Below, piece by piece: positions 1 through 8,216 of a DNA stretch of 51,703 bases. The DNA comes from Desulfovibrionaceae bacterium (lineage in GTDB: Bacteria > Desulfobacterota > Desulfovibrionia > Desulfovibrionales > Desulfovibrionaceae): assembly GCA_009783025.1 (NCBI GenBank), contig WRHY01000008.1, positions 1 to 51,703 on the forward strand, given 5' to 3'. The notes beneath the pieces are model-generated. The model ran no database searches, had not been told where the DNA came from, and was given only the letters and a program-made list of their open reading frames with translations. Each line of letters begins with the position of its first letter. Position 1 is the stretch's first letter. The position numbers and the translations under genes were made by a program.

Positions 1-115
1 CTGGCAGGGGAAATGATTTCCCCTGCACCCCTCACAAGTTGCGGGTCAAGGGGGCCACGCCCCCTTGCAGGGTGGTTTGGAGGGACAGAGTCCCTCCAAA
101 AAAGATACTATACGA
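1..115. repeat. Hairpin-rich intergenic repeat D, copy 1
   Basis: Three stem-loops follow one another: a palindrome at 4-26 (GCAGGGGAAAT, one-base loop), a CAAGGGGGC-type stem near 48-67, and an 11-bp perfect stem TTTGGAGGGAC/GTCCCTCCAAA at about 76-100 with loop AGA. Bases 1-83 recur as a reverse complement at 51511-51593 with a single mismatch. No coding potential is seen. The copy lies about 30-60 nt ahead of the cooK start, so any transcript entering from upstream must pass these hairpins. Confidence 0.8.
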
Positions 116-145
116 GTCCTGAGCCTACAAGGAAACGGAATCACC

Positions 146-1126
146 ATGAATGAACTCGGCACGCTCCTCACGCAGTCCTTTCTGGGACTGTTCCACCTGC
201 TCATATTCCCCGGCGGGATCTTTGCCCTGCTGGCGGGTCTGACGCTCAAGGGCATTGACCGTAAGCTGGAAGCCCGCCTGCAGCGCCGGGTCGGGCCGCC
301 AATCACGCAGCCTTTTATTGATTTGGCCAAGCTGGCTACCAAAGAGAGCCTGGTGCCGGAAACGGCCCACCCGGTGACCTTTTTTGCCGCGCCAATCATC
401 GGCTTTGTCGGCATGGCCGTGTGCGCCGCTCTCCTGCCCGTGCCCGGAGTGTTCAACGGCATGACCGGCATGGGTGACCTGCTGGTCTATTTTTATCTGC
501 TTCCTCTGCCCGCCATTGCCCTGATGGTTGCCGGTTCCAGCTCGAGCTCCCCCTTCGGCGCTCTTGGCTTTGCCCGGGAAATGACTATCATGTTTGCATA
601 CGAGATTCCGCTGCTCATGGTTATCCTGGCCGTGGCCATGAAAGTCGGCCAAGGCGCAGGCGCGGAATTCTCGCTCGGCGCGGTGGTCGCCTACCAGCAT
701 GAGCACGGTTCTTTCGGCTTTACCCTGACCATGCTCCCGGCCCTGCTGGCCTATCTCATTTTCCTGCCCGGAACCATGGGCGCGGTGCCCTTTGACGTGC
801 CCGAGGCGGAAACCGAGATTATTGAAGGCCCGCTCCTGGAGTATTCAGGACCGGCCTTGGCCTTTTTTCACCTGACCTCGGCCCTTAAAAGCATTGTGGT
901 GCTCGGGCTCGGCGTGGTGCTGTTTTTTCCGGGCACCTTGGGGGACAGCCTGATCATCAACCTGGCCTGGTTCCTGTTCAAGTGCCTGGTCCTGATGTTC
1001 GTGTCCCTGACCCTGGTCAAGTCGGCAACCGGCCGCTTCCGTGTGGATCAGGCCTTTGCCTTCTATCTGAAGTACCCCACCGGACTGGCCCTGATCAGCC
1101 TTGTGCTGGCCTGGCTGTGGCCGTAA
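146..1126 (+). CDS. cooK: Coo-type hydrogenase membrane subunit CooK (NuoH/EchB family)
   Basis: Membrane subunit of a group 4 energy-converting [NiFe] hydrogenase, homologous to complex I subunit NuoH; it anchors the hydrogenase arm and takes part in ion translocation. The 326-residue product is strongly hydrophobic, with about eight predicted membrane segments and the family's conserved acidic loop (FDVPEAETEIIEGPLLEYSG) in the middle. An in-frame reading begins at 65 inside the repeat, but ATG 146 (MNELGTLL) matches the family N-terminus and follows an AAGGA. The stop codon lies in the ribosome-binding site of cooL. Next-door genes L-X-U-H-hypA-F fix the identity as Coo rather than Ech. 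The large NuoL-like partner CooM is not in the window and would lie upstream if present. Confidence 0.9.
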   Translation: MNELGTLLTQSFLGLFHLLIFPGGIFALLAGLTLKGIDRKLEARLQRRVGPPITQPFIDLAKLATKESLVPETAHPVTFFAAPIIGFVGMAVCAALLPVPGVFNGMTGMGDLLVYFYLLPLPAIALMVAGSSSSSPFGALGFAREMTIMFAYEIPLLMVILAVAMKVGQGAGAEFSLGAVVAYQHEHGSFGFTLTMLPALLAYLIFLPGTMGAVPFDVPEAETEIIEGPLLEYSGPALAFFHLTSALKSIVVLGLGVVLFFPGTLGDSLIINLAWFLFKCLVLMFVSLTLVKSATGRFRVDQAFAFYLKYPTGLALISLVLAWLWP

Positions 1127-1138
1127 GGAGAATATACC

Positions 1139-1627
1139 GTGAGTCTTTTACATTCCCTGGCAGCGCGTTCGCCCTGGCTTTACCGCATCAATGCGGGATC
1201 CTGCAACGGCTGCGACGTTGAACTTGCCACAACCGCCTGCATTCCGCGTTACGACGTGGAACGCCTGGGCTGCAAGTACTGCGGCAGCCCCCGCCACGCG
1301 GACATCGTGCTCATTACCGGCCCGCTCACCTTGCGCGTGCGGGACCAGGTACTGCGCGTCTGGGACGAAATTCCCGAACCCAAGGTCACCGTGGCCGTGG
1401 GCATCTGCCCCATCAGTTGCGGCGTGTTCCGGGGCGCGCATTCCATCGAAGGCCCCATTGACAAATACCTTCCCGTGGACGTGAACGTGCCCGGCTGCCC
1501 GCCCAGGCCCCAGGCCATCATGGAAGGCATACTCCTGGCCAAGGAAGTCTGGCTGGCCCGTTTGCAGGGCCGCGATTTCGGGCTCAAAGGAGCGCTCAAG
1601 GAGGAAGACAATGCTGCGATTTCTTAA
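1139..1627 (+). CDS. cooL: Coo hydrogenase small subunit CooL (NuoB-like, proximal 4Fe-4S)
   Basis: Small subunit of the energy-converting hydrogenase, homologous to NuoB/EchC; it carries the single 4Fe-4S cluster next to the NiFe site. Visible ligand cysteines are C22 and C25 (GSCNGCDVE), C90 (GICPISCG) and C120 (GCPPRP); the protein is 162 residues, usual for the family. The start is GTG 1139, preceded at good distance by AAGGAG that overlaps the cooK stop. The 3' end overlaps cooX by 17 nt, which points to translational coupling. Confidence 0.93.
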   Translation: MSLLHSLAARSPWLYRINAGSCNGCDVELATTACIPRYDVERLGCKYCGSPRHADIVLITGPLTLRVRDQVLRVWDEIPEPKVTVAVGICPISCGVFRGAHSIEGPIDKYLPVDVNVPGCPPRPQAIMEGILLAKEVWLARLQGRDFGLKGALKEEDNAAIS

Positions 1628-2153
1628 AGTCCTGGCCCGTAATATCATCCAGGGGCCCGCAACTATCGCCTTTCCCTTCCGCGAAGCGCACACGCCCCGG
1701 CGTTTCCGCGGCCGCGTGACCATGGCCCCGGAAAAATGCGTGGGCTGCGCCGTCTGCCGCCACGTTTGCGCGGGCCGGGCCATCCGCCTTGAGCAGAACC
1801 AGGAGAAAACCGGCTATAATTTCACCATCTGGCACAACACCTGCGCCCTGTGCGGCCTGTGCCGCCACTTCTGCCCCACCGGCGCCATCAGCATGACCAA
1901 TGACTGGCACAACGCGCATCTTCAGTCCGACAAGTATGTCTGGGCGGAAAACCATTTTGTGCCGTACCTGCGCTGCGCGGGCTGCCAGTCCCCCATACGC
2001 ATGCTGCCGCCCGAACTGGCCACGCGCGTGTATGCGCACAGCCCGGTGGATATGACCCAGTTAATGAAACTCTGCCCCAACTGCCGCCAGATTGCGGCGG
2101 CCAAGAGGCAGGTTGAGGGAGTTGCCCATGCCCAGCACGCCGACAATAAATAG
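1611..2153 (+). CDS. cooX: Coo hydrogenase ferredoxin-like subunit CooX
   Basis: Polyferredoxin subunit (NuoI/EchF-like) that passes electrons between the external ferredoxin and the small subunit. Two CxxCxxCxxxC motifs are visible: C43/46/49/53 and C78/81/84/88-P. The 180-residue protein is longer than a minimal NuoI-like subunit; its C-terminal part holds two more CxxC pairs (RCAGCQ and LCPNCRQ), which could form a zinc or additional metal site (inference). ATG 1611 lies inside cooL, and the 3' end overlaps cooU by 26 nt. Confidence 0.92.
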   Translation: MLRFLKVLARNIIQGPATIAFPFREAHTPRRFRGRVTMAPEKCVGCAVCRHVCAGRAIRLEQNQEKTGYNFTIWHNTCALCGLCRHFCPTGAISMTNDWHNAHLQSDKYVWAENHFVPYLRCAGCQSPIRMLPPELATRVYAHSPVDMTQLMKLCPNCRQIAAAKRQVEGVAHAQHADNK

Positions 2154-2898
2154 AAATGACGCTCTGCACCAACTGCTGAAGAAGGCCACGGGAACAGAGG
2201 CCGTCTGGACCGGTGACGTCCGGGGCAATCCCTTTGCCTGGCTGCGTCTTGACGCGCCGGACAAACTGAAGGACGTGGCCGGGGCCCTGGCCGGAAAAGC
2301 GCGCCTGTGCACGATCACGGCCTATGCCGAGGAACGGGACGACCCGGATAAGCGCCGCCGTATCGCCTACCATTTTGTGGCCGGGAATGCGCTTCTTACA
2401 GTGACCATTCCGATCTTCGATCCCGAGAGCCTGCAACCGCTTCCGGTGCCCTCCATCACTCCCTGGTTCCTCAATGCGGACTGGAACGAGAGGGAATTCA
2501 TGGAGATGTTCAACATTGAAATTACCGGACACCCCAATCCCAAGCGCCTGTTTTTGGACGAGCGCCTGGACGCGGGCATCATGAGCAACCTTATTCCCTT
2601 CTCGGCCATGGCCCACGGCGCGGCCTCCAACACCCTGTGGGAGCAAGTTCTGGAAGCCAAGGGCATCCCGGTTGAAGAGCGCATGCCCTCGCTGAACGTA
2701 CCGGCCGAGCCCATCAAGCTGGTCCCCAAGGTGACCCCGGTTTCGGTCACCGAACCCAAGGACGAACTTGCGGTCCCGACTCTGGCCGACGTGGCCGCGC
2801 CTGCCAAAGAGGCCGCTCCGGCGCAGGAAACACAACCGGCCCCCGCACCCAAACCCGCTGCCAAAAGCGGGAAAAAGCCCGCTGCCAAAAAGAAATAA
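2128..2898 (+). CDS. cooU: Coo hydrogenase subunit CooU (NuoC-like 30 kDa)
   Basis: Homologue of the complex I 30-kDa subunit NuoC/EchD, a structural cofactor-free subunit that binds the large subunit. The 256-residue product contains the family hallmark WNEREFMEMFNIEITGHPNPKR at about residues 120-140. ATG 2128 is chosen over an upstream in-frame start at 2092 because GAGGGAG lies 6 nt before it. The last 50 residues are an Ala/Pro/Lys-rich tail ending in KSGKKPAAKKK, which is not part of the NuoC fold and is probably disordered. Sits between cooX (overlapping) and cooH. Confidence 0.9.
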   Translation: MPSTPTINRNDALHQLLKKATGTEAVWTGDVRGNPFAWLRLDAPDKLKDVAGALAGKARLCTITAYAEERDDPDKRRRIAYHFVAGNALLTVTIPIFDPESLQPLPVPSITPWFLNADWNEREFMEMFNIEITGHPNPKRLFLDERLDAGIMSNLIPFSAMAHGAASNTLWEQVLEAKGIPVEERMPSLNVPAEPIKLVPKVTPVSVTEPKDELAVPTLADVAAPAKEAAPAQETQPAPAPKPAAKSGKKPAAKKK

Positions 2899-2916
2899 GA
2901 GCACCGAGGATTCTCT

Positions 2917-4020
2917 ATGGATACCAGCCACTCTCCTGAACTGAAAGCATTCAGCCTGCCGCTCGGACCATTGCACGTGGCCCTTGAAGAGCCCATGTAC
3001 TTCCGGATTTCCACTGAAGGCGAACGGGTCAAGCATGTGGACATTACCTCCGGCCATGTGCACCGGGGCATGGAAGCCCTTGCCACCAAGCGCAATTTTT
3101 TCCAGAACATCGTGCTTACCGAACGGGTATGTTCGCTGTGCTCCAACAGCCATCCCTTTACATACTGCATGGCCATCGAGAACCTGGCGGGCATCCGGGT
3201 CCCGGTCCGGGCCCAGTACCTGCGGGTGATGGCCGAAGAAATCAAGCGCATTGCTTCGCACCTGTTCAACGTGGCCATCATGGCCCACGTGATCGGGTAT
3301 AAATCCCTTTTCCTGCACGTCATGGAAGTGCGTGAACTGATGCAGGACATCAAGGAAACCGTGTACGGCAATCGCATGGATCTGGCCGCCAACTCCATTG
3401 GCGGCGTCAAGTACGATCTGGACGATTTTCTGCTGGGCTATACCAGGGCCCGTCTTAACCGCCTGATCTTTCATGTGGATGAGTTGCTGGACATCTACCG
3501 CAATGACCCGCTGATCCGCGCCCGTACCGTGGGCGTGGGCGTCATGCCCAAGGAAGAAGCCGTCCGTTATGGCCTGGTCGGTCCCGTGGCCAGAGGCAGC
3601 GGCCTGGTCATGGACGTGCGCCGCGACGCGCCCTACGCGGTCTACCCGGATCTGGCTTTTGAGGTGATTACCGAACAAGGCGGCGACGTTAACGCCAGAG
3701 CCCTGGTGCGCCTGCGCGAAGCCCGTGAATCCATCGGTATTGTGCAGCAGATCATGCGCGATTTGCCCGCGGGCGATCGGATCGCCCGTCTGCCCAAGAT
3801 TCCGGCCGGGGAAGCTGTCGCCCGCAGTGAAGCTCCGCGCGGCGAACTGTTCTACTATCTGCGTACCGACGGTTCGGACATTCCCATGCGCCTGAAGTGG
3901 CGCGTGCCGTCCTACATGAACTGGGCCGCGCTGGAAGTCATGCTCAAGGACTGCGCCGTGGCCGATGTGTCGCTGATCGTCAACAGCATGGACCCCTGCG
4001 TATCCTGCACGGAACGCTGA
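2917..4020 (+). CDS. cooH: Coo hydrogenase catalytic large subunit CooH (NiFe site)
   Basis: Catalytic subunit of the group 4 [NiFe] hydrogenase (NuoD/EchE homologue), reducing protons to H2. The four nickel ligands are visible: RVCSLCSNSH with C72/C75 near the N-terminus and DPCVSCTER with C361/C364 at the very end. The protein (367 residues) stops at the arginine of the C-terminal motif, so there is no cleavable C-terminal extension and no maturation protease should be needed. GAGG precedes ATG 2917. Followed by hypA, which inserts nickel into it. Confidence 0.95.
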   Translation: MDTSHSPELKAFSLPLGPLHVALEEPMYFRISTEGERVKHVDITSGHVHRGMEALATKRNFFQNIVLTERVCSLCSNSHPFTYCMAIENLAGIRVPVRAQYLRVMAEEIKRIASHLFNVAIMAHVIGYKSLFLHVMEVRELMQDIKETVYGNRMDLAANSIGGVKYDLDDFLLGYTRARLNRLIFHVDELLDIYRNDPLIRARTVGVGVMPKEEAVRYGLVGPVARGSGLVMDVRRDAPYAVYPDLAFEVITEQGGDVNARALVRLREARESIGIVQQIMRDLPAGDRIARLPKIPAGEAVARSEAPRGELFYYLRTDGSDIPMRLKWRVPSYMNWAALEVMLKDCAVADVSLIVNSMDPCVSCTER

Positions 4021-4047
4021 GTCCATTGTTTCACGTGGCAACAGAAT

Positions 4048-4419
4048 ATGCATGAGGCCGCCCTTGCCGCGCCGCTGGTGCGCCTTGTTCTGGAAGAAAC
4101 AGCCAGACATGGGCAGGAACAGGGACAAAAGTTGCGCGTGACCCGCGTGCGGGTCAGGGCCGGGCTGCTCATGGGCGTTGAAGCCCCGACGCTGCAAGGC
4201 ATCTTCGCCCTCATGGCCGAAGGGACCGCCGCGCAGGACGCGGAACTTGTGCTGGAAGCGGAGCCCATGCGCGGATCCTGCCCGGATTGCGGAGCCCAAG
4301 ATTTCACGACCCGCTCCAGAGAGTTCCGCTGCCCCGAATGCCGGGGGGAAAACGCGGACTGGACAGGCGGAAACGAACTGTATATCGCCTCCATCGAGGT
4401 GAAACCGATACCCAACTAG
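4048..4419 (+). CDS. hypA: Hydrogenase nickel incorporation protein HypA
   Basis: Nickel metallochaperone for [NiFe] hydrogenase maturation. It has the N-terminal MHE (H2 and the free N-terminus bind nickel) and a zinc-finger pair CPDCG/CPECRG with C78, C81, C95 and C98. Length (123 residues) is slightly above the usual 113-118. It lies between cooH and cooF, the place it also holds in the coo operon of Desulfovibrio vulgaris, suggesting it serves CooH directly. The ribosome-binding site is weak, so expression may depend on upstream translation. Confidence 0.94.
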   Translation: MHEAALAAPLVRLVLEETARHGQEQGQKLRVTRVRVRAGLLMGVEAPTLQGIFALMAEGTAAQDAELVLEAEPMRGSCPDCGAQDFTTRSREFRCPECRGENADWTGGNELYIASIEVKPIPN

Positions 4420-4440
4420 GCCCTAGTACACGAGGTTACT

Positions 4441-5058
4441 ATGCTCAAAGATAATGAACCCGACGCCCCCACTCACGTCATATATGCGGACGCCGACAAG
4501 TGCCGCGCCTGCCGCAAGTGCGAGTTGGCCTGCATCGCTTCGCACAACCACCTGACGTTCAAAGAGGCGGTCAAAAATCGCAATGATTACGAACCCAGGG
4601 TACACGTGGTCAAAACCGAAACCCTGAAGATGCCGGTACAATGCCACCAGTGCGCGGACGCTCCCTGCGTCAGCGTCTGTCCCACGGATGCCCTGGTGCA
4701 AAACGCCAACGGGCCGGTGATCATGCATTCCCAGCACTGCGCGGGCTGCGGTTTATGCGAGATGGCTTGCCCCTATGGAGCCATCACCCGCTCCTTCATC
4801 CAATTGACCGAGGAAGAAAAAACGCGCTATGAGCGGGATGAACCCCGTTGTATCGCCGTGCGCTGCGATCTGTGTACGGAGTGGCGCGCGGAAGAGGGCA
4901 AGAGCCAGAGCGCCTGTGTTGAAACGTGCCCCGCAGGCGCCTTGAGCATGATTCCCATTCAGGAATACCGCGCCATCATGTCCGGTGAAGGCATCTGCCA
5001 TGAGGTGGTAGGCAAGTTCGGCAGCAAAGGCGATCCCGGTTCTCAGGACGCACCCTAG
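4441..5058 (+). CDS. cooF: CooF-type polyferredoxin (four 4Fe-4S clusters)
   Basis: Electron-transfer partner of the Coo hydrogenase, of the HycB/CooF family. Four cysteine groups are visible: C21/24/27/31, C68/71/76/80, C100/103/106/110 and C142/145/159/163, the arrangement expected for four 4Fe-4S clusters. In CO-oxidising bacteria CooF links CO dehydrogenase CooS to the hydrogenase; no cooS or cooC is in this window, so here it may serve another donor or a distant cooS. GAGG lies upstream of ATG 4441. 205 residues. Last gene of the cluster; no terminator hairpin is evident after it. Confidence 0.88.
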   Translation: MLKDNEPDAPTHVIYADADKCRACRKCELACIASHNHLTFKEAVKNRNDYEPRVHVVKTETLKMPVQCHQCADAPCVSVCPTDALVQNANGPVIMHSQHCAGCGLCEMACPYGAITRSFIQLTEEEKTRYERDEPRCIAVRCDLCTEWRAEEGKSQSACVETCPAGALSMIPIQEYRAIMSGEGICHEVVGKFGSKGDPGSQDAP

Positions 5059-5194
5059 GGACTGCTCTTTGAAACCGAATCTATGTGTGGAAAAATCATG
5101 ACTGGAAATGTATAAAGTCACTGGCGAAAGGCCCGCGATCAGATCCCTGATGGCGGATCATGTAATCACAAACGATTTTTCAGGAGTTGCAATT

Positions 5195-6196
5195 ATGAAA
5201 CGCATCGGGATTCTCTTACTGGCTCTGGTTATGTTGGGCGTAGGCTTCACAAGCGTGTCATCCGCCGCGGACAAAGTGATCATCAAAATAGCCGGGATGA
5301 AACCCGAAGGCGAGCCGGAAACTCTCGGCATGCACAAATTCGGAGAAATCCTGGCCAAGCTGTCGGGCGGCAAGTATGAAACCCAGGTGTTCCCCAACAG
5401 CCAGCTTGGCAAGGAAGACGCCTACATCGCCTCCACCCGCCGCGGCACCATTCAGATGTGCGCTACCGGCACCCAGGTTTCCGCGCTGCATCCGGCCATG
5501 GCCATGCTGGAAACCCCCATGCTTTTCGATGACCTCGCCCATGCCCGGCGGGCCATGGAGGGCAAAACCTTTGTGCTGATCAATGACGGGTTCCCGGAAA
5601 AGTCCGGCCTGCGCACCCTGAACGCCTTCCCTCTGGGTTTCCGCCACTTTTACTCCAAAAAGCCCCTGAACAACATGAGTGATCTCAAGGGCCTGCGCAT
5701 GCGCGTACCCAACATTCCCCTGTACATCAATTTCGCCAAAGAATGCGGCATCAGCGGCCAGCCCATGCCCTTTGCGGAAGTGCCGAGCGCCCTTGACCAG
5801 GGCGTCATCGACGGCGGCGACAGCCCCATCGTGGATATCGCGGCCCTGAAAATGTATGAAATCACCCCCAACATCACGCTTTCCGGCCACATTCTGGTCA
5901 TCCATTCCCTGTTCGTGAACGAAAAGTTCTATCAGGATCTGCCCGAACAGGACCGCAAGTGGTTTGATCAGGCCGCCAAAGAATCCGCCGACTACGTATG
6001 GGATCTCATGAGCACCCTGGAAAACGAGGCCGTTGCGAACATCGAGAAGGCCGGCGGCAAGATCAACAGGCCTTCGCCCGAATTCCACCAGGGCATGGTG
6101 GAGGCCGCCAAGCGCAGTTGGAAGCTGTTCTACGACACAGTGCCCAACGCCAAGGAAATCCTTGAGAGCGCCGATTCTTACAGGGAAAAGAAATAA
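5195..6196 (+). CDS. dctP: TRAP transporter periplasmic solute-binding protein (DctP family)
   Basis: Periplasmic receptor of a tripartite ATP-independent transporter for an organic anion. Start ATG 5195 is preceded by CAGGAG at 8 nt and opens a typical Sec signal peptide (MKRIGILLLALVMLGVG...SSAAD, cleavage near residue 24-26). The DctP signature is visible: FPNSQLGKE, then GLRMRVPN around residues 165-172 with the arginine that binds the substrate carboxylate or sulfonate. 333 residues, normal. The substrate cannot be read from sequence; C4-dicarboxylates or sulfonates such as isethionate are possible in this group. Followed by two hairpins and dctQ-dctM. Confidence 0.92.
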   Translation: MKRIGILLLALVMLGVGFTSVSSAADKVIIKIAGMKPEGEPETLGMHKFGEILAKLSGGKYETQVFPNSQLGKEDAYIASTRRGTIQMCATGTQVSALHPAMAMLETPMLFDDLAHARRAMEGKTFVLINDGFPEKSGLRTLNAFPLGFRHFYSKKPLNNMSDLKGLRMRVPNIPLYINFAKECGISGQPMPFAEVPSALDQGVIDGGDSPIVDIAALKMYEITPNITLSGHILVIHSLFVNEKFYQDLPEQDRKWFDQAAKESADYVWDLMSTLENEAVANIEKAGGKINRPSPEFHQGMVEAAKRSWKLFYDTVPNAKEILESADSYREKK

Positions 6197-6202
6197 TCCG
6201 CT

Positions 6203-6270
6203 GGGAGGCCTCGCGCCTCCCCTGTGTCCCGTCTCATCCGTTGCCCTGGGCCATGCGCTCCGGGCAACGG
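6203..6270 (+). promoter_or_regulatory. Two stem-loops between dctP and dctQ
   Basis: A 7-bp stem GGGAGGC/GCCTCCC (6203-6221) begins seven bases after the dctP stop, and a 9-bp stem CCGTTGCCC/GGGCAACGG (6238-6270) follows. Neither has a U-tract, so they are more likely to protect the 3' end of the dctP message or slow polymerase than to terminate fully. This would fit the usual need for more binding protein than membrane subunits (inference). Confidence 0.55.
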
Positions 6271-6303
6271 GTCCGTAATTTCCGCATACTCGAAGGACGC
6301 CAT

Positions 6304-6876
6304 ATGACGCATGACACTTCGCCCGTTGCCGATGACAAGCCGGCGGAACCGCAGGACTCCAGAGGCGAGTTTGCCTTCCAGGTCTTTTGCGCCGTGATCT
6401 TTCTGGGCATGATCGGCCTGGTCTCCTATAACGCCTTTCTGCGCTATGTATTTCACTCAAGCTTCGCACCCAGCGAGGAATGGGCCAGATTTTTGTTCAT
6501 GTTCATCACCTTTTACGGCGCCATCGAAGCTTTTTACCGCAAAAAGCATATCGCCGTGGACCTCTTTGTCGGTCTTTTCCAGGGGATTGCCCGCAAAACC
6601 CTGGATGTCACGGCCCAGCTTCTCGGGCTCGGCGCGCTGTTCCTTCTCTTGTGGGGCGGCATTGTGCTTGTGGGGCAAACCATCGATACCAATTCCGTGG
6701 CAACGGGCATCAACATGGGCCTTATTTACGGCGCTTTGCCCGTCATGGCTCTCGCCGCTCTGGTCATTCGCGGCAAGGAATTGATAGAACTGCTGAAAAA
6801 ACCGGCTTCGGAATTCCGCAAAGCCTCCTATGAGCCTCCCGCGGGGTTTGACCCCAACAAGGACCTGGAGATGTAA
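6304..6876 (+). CDS. dctQ: TRAP transporter small membrane subunit (DctQ family)
   Basis: Small integral-membrane subunit of the TRAP transporter, with four predicted helices starting near residues 22, 55, 95 and 135. The motif SSFAPSEEWARFLFMF is typical of DctQ (helix-loop with E-W-A-R). ATG 6304 is preferred over an in-frame start at 6241, which falls inside the intergenic hairpin; GAAGGA lies 6 nt before 6304. 190 residues. Three nucleotides separate it from dctM. Confidence 0.9.
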   Translation: MTHDTSPVADDKPAEPQDSRGEFAFQVFCAVIFLGMIGLVSYNAFLRYVFHSSFAPSEEWARFLFMFITFYGAIEAFYRKKHIAVDLFVGLFQGIARKTLDVTAQLLGLGALFLLLWGGIVLVGQTIDTNSVATGINMGLIYGALPVMALAALVIRGKELIELLKKPASEFRKASYEPPAGFDPNKDLEM

Positions 6877-6879
6877 GCC

Positions 6880-8160
6880 ATGGATCAACTTATTTACTTC
6901 TTTGGCTCTCTTGCGGTGTTTCTGGCTCTCGGCGTGCCCATTTCCCTGGTGCTGGTGCTGTGCTCCATGGTGCTCATGTTCACCGGCGGCATGTGGGACG
7001 TGATGACCATACCCAACATCATGGCGGACGGGGCCAACAATTACCCCCTGATGGCCATCCCCTTCTTCGTGTTCGCCGGGGAGATCATGGCCGCCGGCGG
7101 CCTTTCCAAGCGCGTGGTGCAGCTTGCCCAGTTGATAATAGGCCGGGTCAAGGGCGGCCTCGGCTATGCGGCCATTGTGGCCAGCATCATTTTTGCCGGT
7201 CTCATGGGCAGTTCCGTGGGCGAGGCGGCCGCGCTCGGCGGACTGCTGCTCCCGATGATGAAACAGGTGGGCTACAATCCCGGCCGCGCCGGCGGCCTCA
7301 TCGCCTCCGGGGCCATCCTCGGGCCGATCATCCCCCCGAGCACCAACTTCATCATTCTCGGGTCAACCGTGAGCCTTTCCGTGACAAAGCTGTTCATGAT
7401 CGGACTTTTCCCCGGCCTCATGCTCGGCCTCGGGCTTATGGTCGTGTGGTGGTTCATCGTGCGCAAAGACGGGTACACGGAGACGCTGACCTTCACCAAA
7501 GAGGAAGCGATCACCATTCTGAAGGACGCGAGCCCGGCCTTCATGCTGCCGGTGCTCCTGCTCGGCGGCATACGCTTTGGCGTGTTCACGCCCACGGAAG
7601 GCGGGGCGTTCGCGGCGGTGTTCGCCATTGTGGTATGCATGTTTTATTACCGCGAGCTTTCCTTCCGCCAGTTGCTCAGGGTCAGCGCGGCCGCCGCGCG
7701 CACAACGGCCGTGGTCATGCTCATCGTGGCGACGGCGACAGCGGTCGGGTATTTCATCACCATGGCCCGTATTCCGGTCTACATGGCGGAACTTTTCTCG
7801 CCCTTTATCGACAGCCCCACCCTGCTGTTGCTGGTGATCATGTGCTTCCTCCTTCTCGCGGGCATGGTCATGGACCTGACGCCAAACGTGCTTATTTTTG
7901 CACCGGTGTTCTATCCGCTCATCCGCCAGGCCGGAATCGACGACTATCACTTCGGGCTGCTGTTCATCCTGAACCTCGGCATCGGGGTCATCACCCCGCC
8001 GGTGGGAACGGTGCTGTATGTCGTCTGCAGCATAGGCAACATCAAACTGCCTGAACTGGTCATGAAGATGCTGCCCTTCGTGTTGGTGGAAGTATTCATC
8101 CTCTTCCTGCTCGTGTTCTTCCCCAAACTGTCCCTTGTGCCGCTTTCCTGGCTGATATAA
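6880..8160 (+). CDS. dctM: TRAP transporter large membrane subunit (DctM family)
   Basis: Substrate-translocating, Na+-coupled subunit of the TRAP transporter, 426 residues with about 12 hydrophobic helices. Family motifs are present: PFFVFAGEIMAAGGLSKR near residues 65-82, SSVGEAAALGGLLLPMM, GPIIPPSTNFI and LGIGVITPPVGTVLY near the C-terminus. The stop codon is immediately followed by a perfect-stem terminator, marking the end of the dctPQM operon. Confidence 0.94.
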   Translation: MDQLIYFFGSLAVFLALGVPISLVLVLCSMVLMFTGGMWDVMTIPNIMADGANNYPLMAIPFFVFAGEIMAAGGLSKRVVQLAQLIIGRVKGGLGYAAIVASIIFAGLMGSSVGEAAALGGLLLPMMKQVGYNPGRAGGLIASGAILGPIIPPSTNFIILGSTVSLSVTKLFMIGLFPGLMLGLGLMVVWWFIVRKDGYTETLTFTKEEAITILKDASPAFMLPVLLLGGIRFGVFTPTEGGAFAAVFAIVVCMFYYRELSFRQLLRVSAAAARTTAVVMLIVATATAVGYFITMARIPVYMAELFSPFIDSPTLLLLVIMCFLLLAGMVMDLTPNVLIFAPVFYPLIRQAGIDDYHFGLLFILNLGIGVITPPVGTVLYVVCSIGNIKLPELVMKMLPFVLVEVFILFLLVFFPKLSLVPLSWLI

Positions 8161-8208
8161 CCGTAAAAAGGCGGCTTCACTGAAATCAGTGAAGCCGCCT
8201 TTTTACGG
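8161..8208. terminator. Bidirectional intrinsic terminator, dctM / glycosyltransferase
   Basis: A perfect 23-bp inverted repeat (arms 8161-8183 and 8186-8208) with a two-base loop; the stem ends in AAAAA/TTTTT so it can act in both directions. It lies between the convergent stops of dctM (+) and the glycosyltransferase (-). Confidence 0.93.
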
Positions 8209-8216
8209 TTGAAAGC

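Noticed and set aside
1..145. CooA-type regulatory site before cooK
   Set aside because: No convincing CRP-family palindrome is visible; the region is taken up by the hairpin repeat.
1888..4299. 803-codon open frame on the minus strand opposite cooX-cooU-cooH-hypA
   Set aside because: It is a shadow of GC-rich genes whose products are certain; the translation is His/Gly/Gln-rich with no family features.
5059..5194. Promoter for dctPQM (TATAAA near 5112; a GG-N10-GC pattern near 5122)
   Set aside because: No matching -35 for the first and a poor -12 for a sigma54 site; not strong enough to call.
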